From NCBI GenBank assembly GCA_009667805.1, contig CM019066.1, positions 1,860,001 to 1,924,000 of the forward strand: 64,000 nt of DNA. The letters run 5' to 3'. The DNA is from Leptobrachium leishanense (taxonomy: Eukaryota; Chordata; Amphibia; Anura; Megophryidae). Positions 20,533 to 31,590 of the stretch are shown here, piece after piece; position 1 is the first letter of the stretch, and every line of letters begins with the position of its first letter. The position numbers and the translations under genes were made by a program. The notes beneath the pieces are model-generated. The model worked only from the letters and a program-made list of their open reading frames with translations, was not told the origin of the DNA and made no database searches.

Positions 20533-20636
20533 TGAGGAATAAACAGACCATGTGTTAAAAACCCATGTGTGTCGGACGATTGCGCTTTTGACTGCTCGAG
20601 TCGTGGATGGTCCAACAGGAAGGAAGCCTGCTCCTT

Positions 20637-20706
20637 GTAGGACTACAACTCTCACAATGCCTTTCCAGACACCATAATGCATCATGGGAGATGGAGTTCT
20701 ACTACA
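20637..20706. mobile_element. Small palindromic 'ACTACAACTC' MITE fragment
   Basis: GGACTACAACTCTCACAATG at the left and GCATCATGGGAGATGGAGTT at the right are inverted relatives, as in the hAT-type hairpin at 12503-12637. It lies about 100 bp upstream of the ASAP1 exon on its coding strand. Confidence 0.5.
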
Positions 20707-20934
20707 TGGGGGGGTGGAAAGCACACAATCACATGCCAGTGTTGTATCTTAAATGTGCATTCACTGTTTAAAATTGTTTGGATACTTGAATAATTATTTA
20801 TCAAACTGAAATGGATACTAATAGAAATGATGTAAATACACATAATGTGCGAGTGCGCCCTATTTCACGGTTGACGTTAATAGAACTCCTAGAGGCTTTA
20901 TACAGAACATGTCCAGAAGTTATCTTAAAGGGCC

Positions 20935-21360
20935 ACTACCACCAAAAAAATAAATAAAAAAATGTGCTTATTGTGTTAATTGTATGTTGCCGATACCTTA
21001 CACGTGCTTTGTTTTTCTCTTGTTTGTTTAGTAAAGATATTTTCCTCTAGGTGTGTCACTGGGCGCATCCATTGTGTGATCTTTTGTATCTTAAACTCCC
21101 CCCACACAGTATCTTTACATCACTTGCTCCTCGCTGTATGGCTTTGGCCATAGAATGGAGTCGATGGGTCAATCACCAACTCAAATCATTGTATTGTGTG
21201 AGATGTATTCAAAGGACATCACCAGGGGTAGATTAGAAGTCTTAAGCTCCCTGTTTCATCTCATTCAGCTGCCATCTCTAATCACAGGCAGCCTGGAGAA
21301 CAAGACCATACGGCCACCTTATATGAACATTTATTCCTCCACCTCATTAACTGTTAAATA
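20935..21360 (+). mobile_element. Dispersed repeat R, copy 1
   Basis: It begins GGGCCACTACCACCAAAAAA and continues through TTGCCGATACCTTACACGTG, CACTGGGCGCATCCATTGTG and ATGGAGTCGATGGGTCAATC. Inverse copies lie at 26745-27111 and 28170-28530, and a fragment at 6010-6100. The family is not identified and no protein is encoded. Confidence 0.6.
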
Positions 21361-22914
21361 ATGTAGTTTAACCCCCTGACTGCTAAGAACGTGTCCCACA
21401 CCTCATGTATTGAACTTGTGATCAGTACCTCCCTGTAGCCTTTGAAGTGAAGAAATTACACCAATTATACCGTTTGCTTTGTCCAGCTAACATTCTGAAA
21501 GATAATATGTATCTGTATGGGACTCAACAGATAAAAAACAAAAAAAATATGTGTTTTTACAATGGTTACTGTGTTCACATTTAAATGTGAATATTTCCCA
21601 TACTGTAAGACATTAAAAAGTAGCCCTTTTCGGAAAGGAGAGAGTCTGCGCTCTCTAATGATAGGTCACATGTGAATATGAAAATCAGAAAATTTTATAA
21701 AATGAAAATAAACCTGCAGGAAGAGTTATTCAACTGTTTATATGGTGCTCAGCAGGGAAGAAACTCAGGCCTGGTCTTACCCACTGAATTACCTACTGAG
21801 ACAACATACTGCAAAATGAAAGTACTGAAACTCCTTTAAAATGAGGGGCCACTTGCCCCCCCCCCCAGAAGCAGATGATCACCATAAAAAGGTGAATGCC
21901 TGTTCCCTATGGATGGCAGAGAATAGTTTATTTTGCTGGGATGTGCAATTATGTAGCTTACATCTCATACTGTGTTGTATTTACAGGGTAGGGAGACCCA
22001 TCCTTTGAAAGAGGAGATTTCACCCTTTTGTACGAGGGGGGGGGGGTCACATCACTCTCTAATTTGCAGAAAATAACTATAGTTATGATGAAAGACTTGA
22101 GTTATTTTTTTAAGGGGTTTGATGACTTTTAGCAATCCTATCCCCCTCACGGAGCACTTTGGATCCTTTTGGGACCTATTTTGGAAAGAGGAGAACCACC
22201 TATTTCTAATGAGGGGGGGGTCACACTTGGTGGGGACTGTCAAGCAATCACAGCAGAGATCGAGATATTCTAAAAGCAGCACGTGCATATAACTCACAAG
22301 CAGATGGGCGAGTATCCCCTCTGTGGCACCCCATAATAGTTTGATAAAGGGGCGCATATCACACCCTCCTTATAGGAATAACTCACATGATCACTTCTTT
22401 GAAAGTGGCTTTTCCCACCATTCAAATGAGGGGTTTAATTTTTGTATAGCTGTAAAGCGACAATCAGGGTGATGGTGAAAGTCTGTCTGTAGCCACCAAA
22501 TGAATTTCATAGGGATTTTGTGTTTGATTTCAGATATGACTTTATATATGTGATCAATAAATTGCAGATGTCAAAATTAAATGGTAGAACTGAGGGAGTG
22601 TATAAATAGAGAATATTGTGTCAATTTATCTAGGGTGAGAGTGGTGCATGCAGTTTTGTGTTAATATTTTTCTGCTAACATTTACCTATCAGAGTTCATT
22701 TTGACAGGCATATACGCGCCCATACAAGAGAAAATGGGCACGCGTCGCCCCTCTAGGAAATAGGTTTTGGTTTTTTTCGTAGTTTTAGAATACACTCAAT
22801 GGTTTTATATTTGACATTTTCTCCCGGCTCTCTTTCAGTAGAAAGGGTGAGATGGGTAAAATAGGACACAATTTTAGCTTCAAAATATAAATTGATTATT
22901 TCAAAATCTGAGGG
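21361..22914. other. Unassigned 1.5-kb stretch
   Basis: No element ends or coding exon recognised. Homopolymer runs of C (21857-21867) and G (22037-22046, 22203-22210) are present. Sequence just inside this stretch is otherwise ordinary AT-rich intron-like DNA. Confidence 0.4.
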
Positions 22915-23400
22915 TCACACAGCCACGAACCTCAGCTCAGTGCTGGGACTAAGCCCTCGCACTTAGATGGCTGAAACAGCCACCCCCACCACCATAGAGG
23001 GGAGAGGGGCAAGGACACAGTAACCACTAAGGCTGGGGTCACACGAGCGTACTGCGTGTGTCCGTTGTGACACCTCCTCCCAGCATCTGTCGTAGCGTTA
23101 TGATGGCTCGACTGGGAGGGCCACATGGTGTAACGTGGGTAATAGTATCACACGTTACAACGGGCGTGCTGAAATCCTCACGTTGAAATGCTACAACGGA
23201 CGTTGGACAGGTCTACAAAGCGAGATCCTCCATAGGAGGCTCGCGCTTTGTAGGTCTCAGCGCACTAAGGTGCATTCAATGAGGTGGCCACATGGGCGTC
23301 TGAGCAGTAAGAACATCGGTTCTCACAGTCCCTCCACGCTCATGAGACCCCGGTCTAAGATAACACTGAATGGTCACAATGCATAGTTTATCCCTTTAAA
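22915..23400. mobile_element. Dispersed repeat T, copy 1, interrupted by a MITE
   Basis: Flanks of the MITE at 23031-23355 join to match 42165-42360. The left part has CTCAGTGCTGGGACTAAGCC-like and GGCTGAAACAGCCACCC words. The right part has TGGTCACAATGCATAG. The family is unknown. Confidence 0.6.
23031..23355. mobile_element. Harbinger-like MITE inserted in repeat T, TAA target duplication
   Basis: Ends are GGCTGGGGTCACACGAGCG and GAGACCCCGGTC, flanked by TAA at 23028-23030 and 23356-23358. The copy of repeat T at 42165-42360 has a single TAA at the matching place, which proves the insertion. Confidence 0.9.
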
Positions 23401-23414
23401 GCTGACAATATCCC

Positions 23415-23597
23415 TAGTGTTTCTCAACTCCATTCGTCGGGGCACTCTTTCAGGCCAGATTTTAAGGATTCTCTTGGGTAAATACAGACTGAATCCTGCA
23501 ATCACTGAGCAGCAAATCATATCACCTGTGCTGTGCTTCAAATATCTGCAAACCTGGCCTGTTAGGGGGCCCTGAGGACTGGAGTTGAGAAACACTG
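23415..23597. mobile_element. Old hAT MITE of the CAGTG-TTTCTCAAC type
   Basis: TAGTGTTTCTCAACTCC at the left, GGAGTTGAGAAACACTG at the right. The inner phrase AGACTGAATCCTGCAATCAC is shared with three other copies. The target duplication is no longer readable. Confidence 0.8.
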
Positions 23598-24694
23598 CCG
23601 GGCCCAGGGCATAGTCCATTGCTGACAATTCTCAGTTCAGTGAATCACATGCAATTCATTATCTTTAATGCGATACAAATATAGCCGAAATGTAAAAAAC
23701 ATTTCCCTGCGACGTGAGTGGTTGTAATCTTCCTTAGAGTAAACAATGTATTTTTGGAGTGTATCAATGTAGAGAGAGGGCTGTGCTCTCCAAAAAGGAT
23801 CAGTTAAATTGGGAGCGTTGTCATGGCGGAAAGCAAATATTTAATGACATTCATGAATGTGCACCGTGAAGGGGCAAGAGCCTGCTAAAATTAACAGAAC
23901 CCCACAAATAGATAGCAGGATGCAAAAGATAAAGAAAATCACTGAACATAACGTCAATACGTTCCATGGTTGAAAGTTTTGGAGCCAAAAAAACCTTGAT
24001 ATTTCAAGCACCGTACCAATACATAAAATCTTCATATTCTTGTTGGAATGCATACACATATCGGCCGATACAGGGCAGAGGCAACACCTTGGGACTGTGA
24101 TGTATATCCAAATTACATTTCCCTTGATGCTTTGCCTTTAATATTGGCGAGCATCATGGAAATTGTTCGGAAACTCCTGGATGACCGTGGGCAGTCCCCG
24201 CTGCTTTTGTAGATTTAATGTTTTTTAATAGGTCTGGAAAAGTCACGCATAGTGTGTTATATTTCAGGTATCGGATTTCTTATTCAACCGAGAACAAGTC
24301 TGATTCAGAAATATATATATAGTTAACTTATAAACCATGTATAGATTTCATTTCTTGGATTGGGTGACGCACCAGTCAGAATAATAGGACACGATACAGA
24401 CGTTAGGAGAAAGTTTTCAAAGAAGAAAAAAAATGCCATAGATGCGGTCGGACAAGTTTTTGTTCCGGAAGTGTTATTAAGTGTTTGCACAGAATTTCGA
24501 GCGCCGCGGGGCGAGTGGTTCAGTATTGAGCCGAGTAATAATCCGTGCAAAAGGGGGAAAACCAGCGGGAGAATCGCACTAGTTCCATGGAGATTGCAGG
24601 AACATTTGTACTCAACGTGATCATTATTTTATTATTTCTTATTAAACAGACATACACACAAAAGTAGGACTTTAATAGGTTTCCCTAGGATTCA
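23598..24694. other. Mostly unassigned; one small palindromic MITE fragment
   Basis: 24085-24170 has AATTACATTTCCCTTGATGC and GCGAGCATCATGGAAATTG in inverse, a decayed 'ACTACATTTCCC' hairpin. The remainder shows no recognisable gene or element. The frames at 24323-24620 have no domain. Confidence 0.4.
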
Positions 24695-24980
24695 GGCCGG
24701 GGTCAGACGAGCGTTTTGCAGAGCGGAAGGAACATCCGTGAGAGTGGACGTTCCTTCCACTCGGACGCCCGTCTGGCCACATCGCTGAGCGCAGTAAGTG
24801 CGCTCAGCGCTGCAAGGCTCGATCCTCCTATGGTGGATCGCGCTTTGCAGCCTCGAACGCGCGCCGGATTGCTTCAACTGGGAGACTTTCAGCACGTCTG
24901 CTGTAGTGCGCGGCCGGTCCTGTCAAAGCGTTACAACGCTGCGACGGATGCCACGTCAGTACGCTCGTTTGACCCCAGGC
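24695..24980. mobile_element. Harbinger-like MITE, subfamily B
   Basis: GGCCGGGGTCAGACGAGCG at the left and TTTGACCCCAGGC at the right. It contains GGAAGGAAC, CAGCGCTGCAAGGCTCGATC and CTCCTATGG, as in 15114-15378 but inverted. Confidence 0.8.
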
Positions 24981-25194
24981 ATAGGGTGTACTACACTTTT
25001 ATTCCCCCTTGGGTAAATAACGAAGTTCATAATGTAATTCCACACCATAAACTAAATCAAAAACCCCAATTATCAATAAATAAATAATATATACACACTA
25101 TAAATGCATACATAAACCTCCCAAGAATACAAAATGGAATGCGTGCATTTTAAAGCATACGCAGGGGAAGAGCCGCAGATAAGGCCGTCCTAGA

Positions 25195-25432
25195 TCAGGG
25201 CTCTCAAACATCAGCGGCTACTCGGATTTTTCCGGCGTGGTCGGCTTTGTTTTTGCAACGGTTTCTGCGGGTTTGCGGTGAGTTTTCCCTGCACTACAGG
25301 GACCCTGCGGTGCATGCTAGATACACCGCAGGGTCGTCAAACTAGAATCGCCAAATTGCCCCGAAGTGCAGGGAACGAAAGGGCACCAAACGTGCGGCGA
25401 CATTTAGAATCTCTCTGAATAACCCCCCCTTG
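25195..25432. mobile_element. Fragment of the AT-rich GGTTATTCA-family MITE
   Basis: TTTTTCCGGCGTGGTCGGCT, then GGTTTGCGGTGAGTTTTCCC and GACCCTGCGGTGCATGCT, match 37920-38055. The right end CTCTGAATAACCCCCC is the family terminus. The left part is missing. Confidence 0.7.
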
Positions 25433-26392
25433 TCTGACCAAGAACACTCCCCTTGTATTGAGGAAATTAAAGGTTAAAGACAAGCGCAGAGAACATATTG
25501 GTGTCATACGGAGTTCCTTTGTACAGTACAGTATTGTGTAAATCTGGAGACAGGTAAGACGACCCGTTTTCCTTGCCCGAGGCGTCTCGCTTTGGGTGTG
25601 TTACATATACAAACATGTTATTTACGGTTGAACGTGGGTAGGTCGTACAACGAGGGGCTCTCACCTCTCTGCATATACGTAATGGCATATCATAGGCCAG
25701 CGATGGCTTCTCTTGGCAACTCAGACATTTGAGGACTACACGTCCCATGATGCTTCGTCACAGCTATAAGTCTCTAGTTCAACTCTTACGACAAAGAATA
25801 ACAAAGATAAGGAGAAAGAAAGTTGCTTGACCCGTCTCTTCGAAACAGTCCCTGCCTACAAAGAAAACACATTTCATATTTAGCTTGAAAAGCATGTGAA
25901 AATGCATATCGGAGAGTCTTCTGGGTAAACTGGACCCATTATGCCTTGTCTCTCCAGCCGAAGGACAGGAGGTGATGGTAATTAGGGCGCTGCAGGATGG
26001 CAGTGAGTTATGAGACACTATAAATAAAAGAAAGGACCGTCCTGTGTGTATGTCCAGCATCTCTAAATGATGAAGAATCCCTGCTGTGAATCCTAGCGGC
26101 TCAATAAGACCACAATAGACTCCACTTTAACCCCAGTGTCATTGAGGCTCCGCTCTGTCCTTGGTTAATTGGTTCATGTCACAGAACAGACTGTACGGAC
26201 ATAAGAATAAAAAAAAAAAAAAAGCTCAGATTAAAATATCTCATTTTCTTTTTAGAAAGCCAGCTGTAGCCCAATCCTATAAACTTATTCCCAGCATTTG
26301 ACGAGCTGTCAGATCACCTAACCTTAACACTGGTGAGGAATCATGGGATTGGTAGTCCTAAAATATCTGGGGACCCGCAGGATAGGCCTGCC
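25433..26392. other. Unassigned non-coding stretch
   Basis: It contains 'GGACTACACGTCCCATGATGC' type sequence at 25733-25755, a hint of another hAT-like hairpin, and an A run at 26206-26224. No exon seen. Confidence 0.4.
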
Positions 26393-26515
26393 CTGCTGTA
26401 GAATGTAAGCTCCTAAGATCGGGGCGCCCTTCTCCTTTCTGTTTACGTTAAAACAAACGCCGTCGTTTGTATGTTGCGTTATATTCTCATTGTACAGTGT
26501 AATTGGCGCTGAATC
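26393..26515 (+). mobile_element. L2-type LINE tail fragment
   Basis: GAATGTAAGCTCCTAAGATC, then CATTGTACAGTGTAATTGGC, has the layout of L2-type 3' ends ('attgtaagctc...tgtacagcgc...ggcgc'), as at 30053-30150. Confidence 0.5.
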
Positions 26516-26640
26516 GCGATCTGGCACCTAAAGGGTTAAAGAGAGGCACCGCTGAAAAGGAAGGTCAGACCCTGCCCTCTTCAGCGTGGCACTCTTTTTT
26601 CTATGTGGAGCCATTTGGGAGGGAGAGGGCTCCACACGCT
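26516..26640. mobile_element. Small fragment of a TTAA-type (piggyBac-like) element
   Basis: AATCGCGATCTGGCACCTAAAG followed by GGTTAAAGAG resembles the AATCGCGATCCGGCAGCG part of the element at 61838-63536, and a GC-rich hairpin (CGCTGAAAAGG and CTTCAGCG) follows. Termini are not preserved. Confidence 0.35.
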
Positions 26641-26744
26641 GCTGGGTTTTTCTTTGCAGTAATTGTATGTAAAAAAGGAAAAATAAGGTAAGATTTTTTT
26701 ATCAGTTTCCATTTCGTGCATTTTCCCATGATGCAACATTTACC

Positions 26745-27111
26745 AAAATCTCTGCAAAAGTTTCATTTGTGGCAGTGGTTGATCTTCTACAGTATTTATC
26801 AGTTAATCAAGTGGAGGAGTGAATGTTTAGACAAGGCAGCAAGGGGATGTATTGTGTTGTCAGGGCTACTTCAGATAAGAGCCGTCAGCTGAGTCAGATA
26901 TGACAGGGAGCTTAAAAGATTTCTAATCAAACCCTCCCCCTCGGTGATGTCCTTTGAATACATCCCACACAATGAGATTTGAGTCAGTGATCGATCAATA
27001 GACTCCATTATATGGCCAATGTCACGCAGTGAGGACCAACTGTGAAGATACTGGGCCCTATTACATAGTTAATGTTAGTGCCCAGCTGTGTGAGCAACAA
27101 CGTTAGATTGA
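26745..27111 (-). mobile_element. Dispersed repeat R, inverse copy 2
   Basis: It matches 21120-21350 in reverse complement: GATTTGAGTCAGTGATCGAT, AGACTCCATTATATGGCCAA, and GTGATGTCCTTTGAATACAT. It ends where the MITE at 27112 begins. Confidence 0.6.
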
Positions 27112-27536
27112 GGCTAGGGTCAGACTAACGCATTTTTCACGTTGTCCGTGAAAATGTGCGTTCGAAGAATGGACGTATTTTTTCACGGAATACGCAATAG
27201 CGGTCATACGATGCGCAGTTTCATCCGTGATTTTGTACGGATCATCAATAAAACACTTCTTGCATCTGGACGTTATGTTGGCCGGACATTAGCAGTGTCT
27301 GACATCTCCAATTCACGCACACACGCCGCTAGCGGACGCAGCGCACTCTGTACGTCAGTACTAGTGGTTTAACGTTCTCGAAAAAATGCGTTCATTTTCC
27401 ACTTGCGTTGCGCAGCCGGACTTTTGTGCGACCGTACTTCGTATATTGGCCGTCATTGCCCGGCATCTGCTGCTAGCACGGCCGTGATTAAGTGCGCCAG
27501 AACGCGCGTTCGCACTGCCTCAGTCTGACCCTAGCC
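27112..27536 (+). mobile_element. Harbinger-like MITE, subfamily A
   Basis: GGCTAGGGTCAGACTAACGC at the left and TCTGACCCTAGCC at the right. It contains GAATACGCAATAGCGGTCAT, GATCATCAATAAAACACTTC and GTTATGTTGGCCGGACATTA. Repeat S begins immediately after its right end. Confidence 0.9.
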
Positions 27537-28170
27537 TAAGTGGACCTAGCGTGGGCCAACCGTATTACATTCCGAACGCTAACGGGTTTAATTTTTTTTA
27601 AAAAAAATGTTAGCGATTCGGAGCTTGTGCTTTCAGCGTGAGGTAACTGTACTTTACTCTCACCATGTTAGGCATAGGGAGCGAAAAGTGTTAATTAGCG
27701 TTAGGATTACAAAGGCTACAAAGCTAATTACGTCCTACTGCGGTTACTGAAAAGTTACCCACAGCTAGGAGCTGGTGCCAACGGATTCCGCTTCTACAGA
27801 ATCAGTTATCACCAGCTACAAATCCACCCCCAAAAAAAAAAAAAAAAAAAAAATCACACTCACCTCTCATCCCGTGCAGAGAGAACAGCGGCCCAATCTG
27901 TCGCTTCTGGCTGCCGGAAGCAGAGTGAGACTTGGAGGAGAAAGTCCCCAGTCTCCCTCTGCGATTACTCTGCGAGAGAGGAGAGATCCTGCAGGTCATG
28001 TGACAGGCAGTCGAAGCTTCAATGGAGTCCTATGGACTCCATGGGAGGGGATGCTTGAGGTGGTGCATTAGCACTGCTTCGAGTATCCTGAGGCTTAGCG
28101 TTTAGCCTGTAATATGGAGCTAAAATTATATTTTTCTCCTTAGCGTCCCCATTTTAGCAGGCAATATGTA
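27537..28170. mobile_element. Dispersed repeat S, copy 2
   Basis: See copy 1 at 19470-20180. Shared blocks include ATTACATTCCGAACGC, GTTAGGATTACAAAG, TGAAAAGTTACC and GATCCTGCAGGTCATGTGAC. The A run at 27832-27853 marks an internal low-complexity site. Confidence 0.6.
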
Positions 28171-28530
28171 ATACTGCCCACTGTGGGGGGCAGTTTACAA
28201 CAAAAATATCACACAATGGATGCATCCAATGACACATACAGGGTTATTCAGAGAGCGTGAAAAGCAGGAGAATGAAAAATTCTAGGTCAAAATAGCCGAT
28301 TTGGAAAGTGAGATGAAAGGGAGAATTTTTCTGGTTTGGTTATTTTGACCTAGAATTTTTCATTCTCCAGTCATTCTCCTGCTTTTCACCTCTCTCTGAA
28401 TAACCCTGATAGAGTAAAATATTTTCTTGTCTAAACATACAAGAGAAAAACAAAACACATGTGTTTATTTTATGTGGCTCATATCTACAAGCACATTTCA
28501 TTTTTTGGTGGTAGTGTCCCTTTAATAACC
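28171..28530 (-). mobile_element. Dispersed repeat R, inverse copy 3, split by a MITE
   Basis: 28190-28236 (ATCACACAATGGATGCATCC then AATGACACATA) and 28409-28530 (GAGTAAAATATTTTCTTG, CAAGAGAAAAAC and ACCACCAAAAAATG in inverse) join into the reverse complement of 20940-21090. The MITE at 28237-28408 sits exactly between them. Confidence 0.75.
28237..28408. mobile_element. Palindromic MITE, CAGGGTTATTCAGAGAG ends
   Basis: The element is one hairpin: CAGGGTTATTCAGAGAG at the left is matched by CTCTCTGAATAACCCTG at the right. The inner arms contain TCTAGGTCAAAATAGCC and its inverse. ATA occurs on both sides, and the empty repeat R copy suggests a single ATA-like site. Relatives of the inner arms occur at 54208-54390 and 57250-57840. 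Confidence 0.85.
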
Positions 28531-29484
28531 CCCCTATATTTCTTTACACATAGCATGCCTGCGCAGGCTTTGCTATCTTATAAAAAGAAAAGCCAGGAAA
28601 CTGACCTACTTAGAATGGACGGACACCAATTTTCCTAGAAATCTCTCCGTCCAGCTTTCCCGCCCTAATGTTCCTTTTTAGATGCTCCGCTGTATACTTT
28701 GGGTGTGCAGGAAAAAGCTATAAAATAACCAGCGATGAGTCTCCGTATTCTAATCTCATTAGCAATAGAATGGTATAAACAAAACCAAAAGATACATTTG
28801 CTCTTTTTCTAACTGGGATTGTACATTTAAATCAATTGCAACAACGTTTCCAAAATGTAAGTGTCCCTCTCAACTGCTGCTTTGGTGTAATGTGATGTCA
28901 CTCTGAAAGTATCATTTTTCTAGAGAGAAGATGTATTCAACAACAACTGTGTGTCACACCCATGGTGAGGGCATTGTGTTTGTGCTGATGGGGAAGGTTA
29001 ATGAACAAACCAAGAGGAACAATAGTCTCCTGCACGACTGGGCCTCAGTCAGGAGAATCCCATAATGTGAGGCCTGGACTGGCACTGCTGGGATTATAGA
29101 CATGGCCTGCCAGCTGTTTAACCTACAACCCCCCCCCCCATTGATCTCCTCCAGAAAGTGGTGGTGTAACGATAATTACCTTAGCCTGAGGCCAAACTTA
29201 CAAGCGAGGGTAAGGAGCGGCGGGCTGGCACTGACGTAATAACTCACCGCTAAGCGTGAATGAGAACCTGCCGGCTTAGTATGTGAAAGGCCATGAGCAA
29301 AGGCCATGTGCGTGTTAATCACCCAACAGCAACATACCCCACGGGACGAGCCCTGAATGTGAAGTCAACGTTGGGTTTATTTCTGGTGATGTGTACAGTC
29401 AATAAATCGTGTTATCTGTAACATTCAAAAGACAGATAAACAAGTTTGCGGCTGTAGCATAATATGAAAAGCAGTATAATTTAA
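28531..29484. other. Unassigned non-coding stretch
   Basis: No element ends or exon recognised. A C run lies at 29130-29138. Confidence 0.4.
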
Positions 29485-29807
29485 GCCGGGGTCAGACGAG
29501 AGTCTGCGAGAGGGGAAGGTACGTCAGTGAGAACAGCTGTTCCTTCCACTCCGACGCCCGTCTGGCCACCTCGCTGAACGCAGTTAGTGCGCTCAGCACT
29601 GCAAGGCTCGATCCTCCTATGGGGGGGGCGGGTCGCGCAGCCCCATCAACACGCGTCTAGTGTTTCAACGGGGAGGCTTGCTGCACAGACGCTTGTAGCA
29701 CGCACAAGTCGTACACGCGTTACAGCGTGCGGGCAGCCCCGATGAGTCAACACTGTGACGAATGCTGGTCAGTACAGCGCACCTAGTGCTTTCGTCTGAC
29801 GCCGACC
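29485..29807. mobile_element. Harbinger-like MITE, subfamily B
   Basis: GCCGGGGTCAGACGAGAG at the left and TTCGTCTGACGCCGACC at the right, flanked by TTTAA and TTAA. Inner match to 24695-24980 and 15114-15378 (CTGCAAGGCTCGATCCTCC). A G run (29621-29628) interrupts the core. Confidence 0.8.
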
Positions 29808-29850
29808 TTAACCCCTTCCTGACGTATTATGTAATTATTCCATCATGGAC
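29808..29850 (+). mobile_element. Isolated left end of a piggyBac-like element
   Basis: TTAACCCCTTCCTGACGTAT is the complement of the right end of the elements at 33443-34678 and 61838-63536 (GGAAGGGG then TTAA). Only about 40 bp can be assigned. It abuts the MITE. Confidence 0.5.
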
Positions 29851-30160
29851 GCCTGCCTGTTAAGAACCCATAGAAAGCCAATAAGGCTTTATTAAAGAAT
29901 CACAACAGCAACGTTTCGGCGGTCTACCAGCCTTTGTCAAGTCACAGCCCCAATATTGTTGCTGTAAAACACTGGTGCAATTCTTCAATAAAGCCACATT
30001 GGATCGGAGTGCCTGGTTCTCTACTTACCTTCATCTATTGTGTCACCCCTCTCCTTTTAGATTGTAAGCTCTTGAGCAGGGTCCTCTCTCCAACTGTTCT
30101 GTGTGGTTAACTTGTACAGCGCTACGGAACCTGTAAGCACTTTATAAAAACTTGTAACCG
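29851..30160. mobile_element. GAAACGTTG-type repeat and an L2-type LINE tail
   Basis: 29905-29942 on the minus strand reads CTTGACAAAGGCTGGTAGAC then CGCCGAAACGTTGCTG, the small structured core also seen at 10107 and 17699. 30053-30150 has GATTGTAAGCTCTTGAGCAG, TTGTACAGCGCTACGGAACC and CACTTTATAA, an L2-type 3' end. Confidence 0.55.
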
Positions 30161-30489
30161 TCTCATCGTCACCTTTCTTTTAGGGTTGCACCGATACGGA
30201 TACTAGTATCGGTGCCGATACCAGGTACTGCAGGAGTACTTGGTACTCGTGCAGTACCCCCCGATATCGGAAGCCGGCATTGAGCTGGCTTGCCGGCATC
30301 CGAGGGGCTGGGGCGGCTGTCCGAATGCTCTATCGGCATTCGGACAGGCCCTGCAGCTGCTCTCCGCATTGTTTTATACTTAGCGCGTGCGCTCGTTGGA
30401 AGGCCCCCAGCTCACACATGGATTCCCCCCCCGACACTCTCCGCAATGATACTTACCGTCCTGGGCGACGCCGGGAAAGTCTTTGCGCG

Positions 30490-30960
30490 TGCGCTCGTTG
30501 GAAGGCCCCCAGCCGCAACCACGTGGGACCATGTGATCGCAGCAGGGGGCCTTCCAATGAGCGCACACGCAGAAACTTTCCCGCGTCGCTCAGGAAGGTA
30601 AGTATGAACACAGTGAGCAGCTGCAGGGCCTGTCCGAAGGTCAATAGAGCATTCGGACGGCCACCTGGAGCTCTCCGCGATCATACTTACCTTCCTGGGC
30701 GACGCCGGAAAGTCTTTGCGTGTGCGCTCGTTGGAAGGCCCCAGCCGCAACCACGTGGGACCATGTGATCGCAGCAGGGGGCCTTCCAATGAGCGCACAC
30801 GCAGAAACTTTCCCGCGTCGCTCAGGAAGGTAAGTATGAACACAGTGAGCAGCTGCAGGGCCTGTCCGAAGGTCAATAGAGCATTCGGACGGCCACCTGG
30901 AGCTCTCCGCGATCATACTTACCTTCCTGGGCGACGCCGGGAAAGTTTCCCCGCGTGCGC
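30490..30960. repeat. Two copies of a 232-bp GC-rich unit made of inverted repeats
   Basis: CAGTGAGCAGCTGCAGGGCC recurs at 30611 and 30843, giving a 232-bp period. Within each unit, GCGTGCGCTCGTTGGAAGGC and its inverse GCCTTCCAATGAGCGCACAC form stems. Each unit holds a GGTAAGTATG block on one strand and its inverse on the other. The overlapping open frames on both strands here follow from the inverted symmetry and are not genes. Confidence 0.85.
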
Positions 30961-31097
30961 TCGTTGGAAGGAGCCCAGCCGCGATCACATGGTCACACGT
31001 GGTCGAGGCTGGGGGCCTTCCAACGAGCACACGCGCAAAGACTTTCCTGGCGTCGCACAGGAAGTTAAGTATCATCGGAGAGTGTCGGGGGGGGGGA

Positions 31098-31590
31098 TCC
31101 ATGAGCTGGGGCAAATCCATGTGTGAGCTGGGGGCAAATCCATGTGTGAGCTGGGGGAAAATCCATGTGTGAGCTGGGGGAAAATCCATGTGTGAGCTGG
31201 GGGAAAATCCATGTGTGAGCTGGGGGCAATATCCATGTGTGAGCTGGGGGCAATATCCATGTGTGAGCTGGGGGCAATATCCATGTGTGAGCTGGGGGCA
31301 AATCCCATGAGCGAGCTGGGGGCAATTCCCATGAGCGAGCTGGGGGCAATATCCCATGAGCGAGCTGGGGGCAATATCCCATGAGCGAGCTGGGGGCAAT
31401 ATCCCATGAGCGAGCTGGGGGCAATATCCCATGAGCGAGCTGGGGGCAATATCCCATGAGCGAGCTGGGGGCAATATCCCATGAGCGAGCTGGGGGCAAT
31501 ATCCCATGAGCGAGCTGGGGGCAATATCCCATGAGCCGGGGCAATATCCCATGAGCTGGGGCAATATCCCATGAGTCGGGGCAATATGAA
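31098..31590. repeat. Minisatellite of about 21 units, 18-25 bp, CATG...AGCTGGGGGCAA core
   Basis: Unit 1 is CATGAGCTGGGGCAAATC. Eight CATGTGTGAGCTGGGGGCAA-type units follow, then about nine CATGAGCGAGCTGGGGGCAA units, then three short ones. The variants are arranged in blocks. The core is the same as in the array at 51505-52640 (inverse strand) and close to that at 16211-17183. Confidence 0.9.

Noticed and set aside
20154..20615. A single 153-codon gene on the minus strand
   Set aside because: Only 73 bp of it match ASAP1, and good splice signals bound that part; the rest is read-through of intron.
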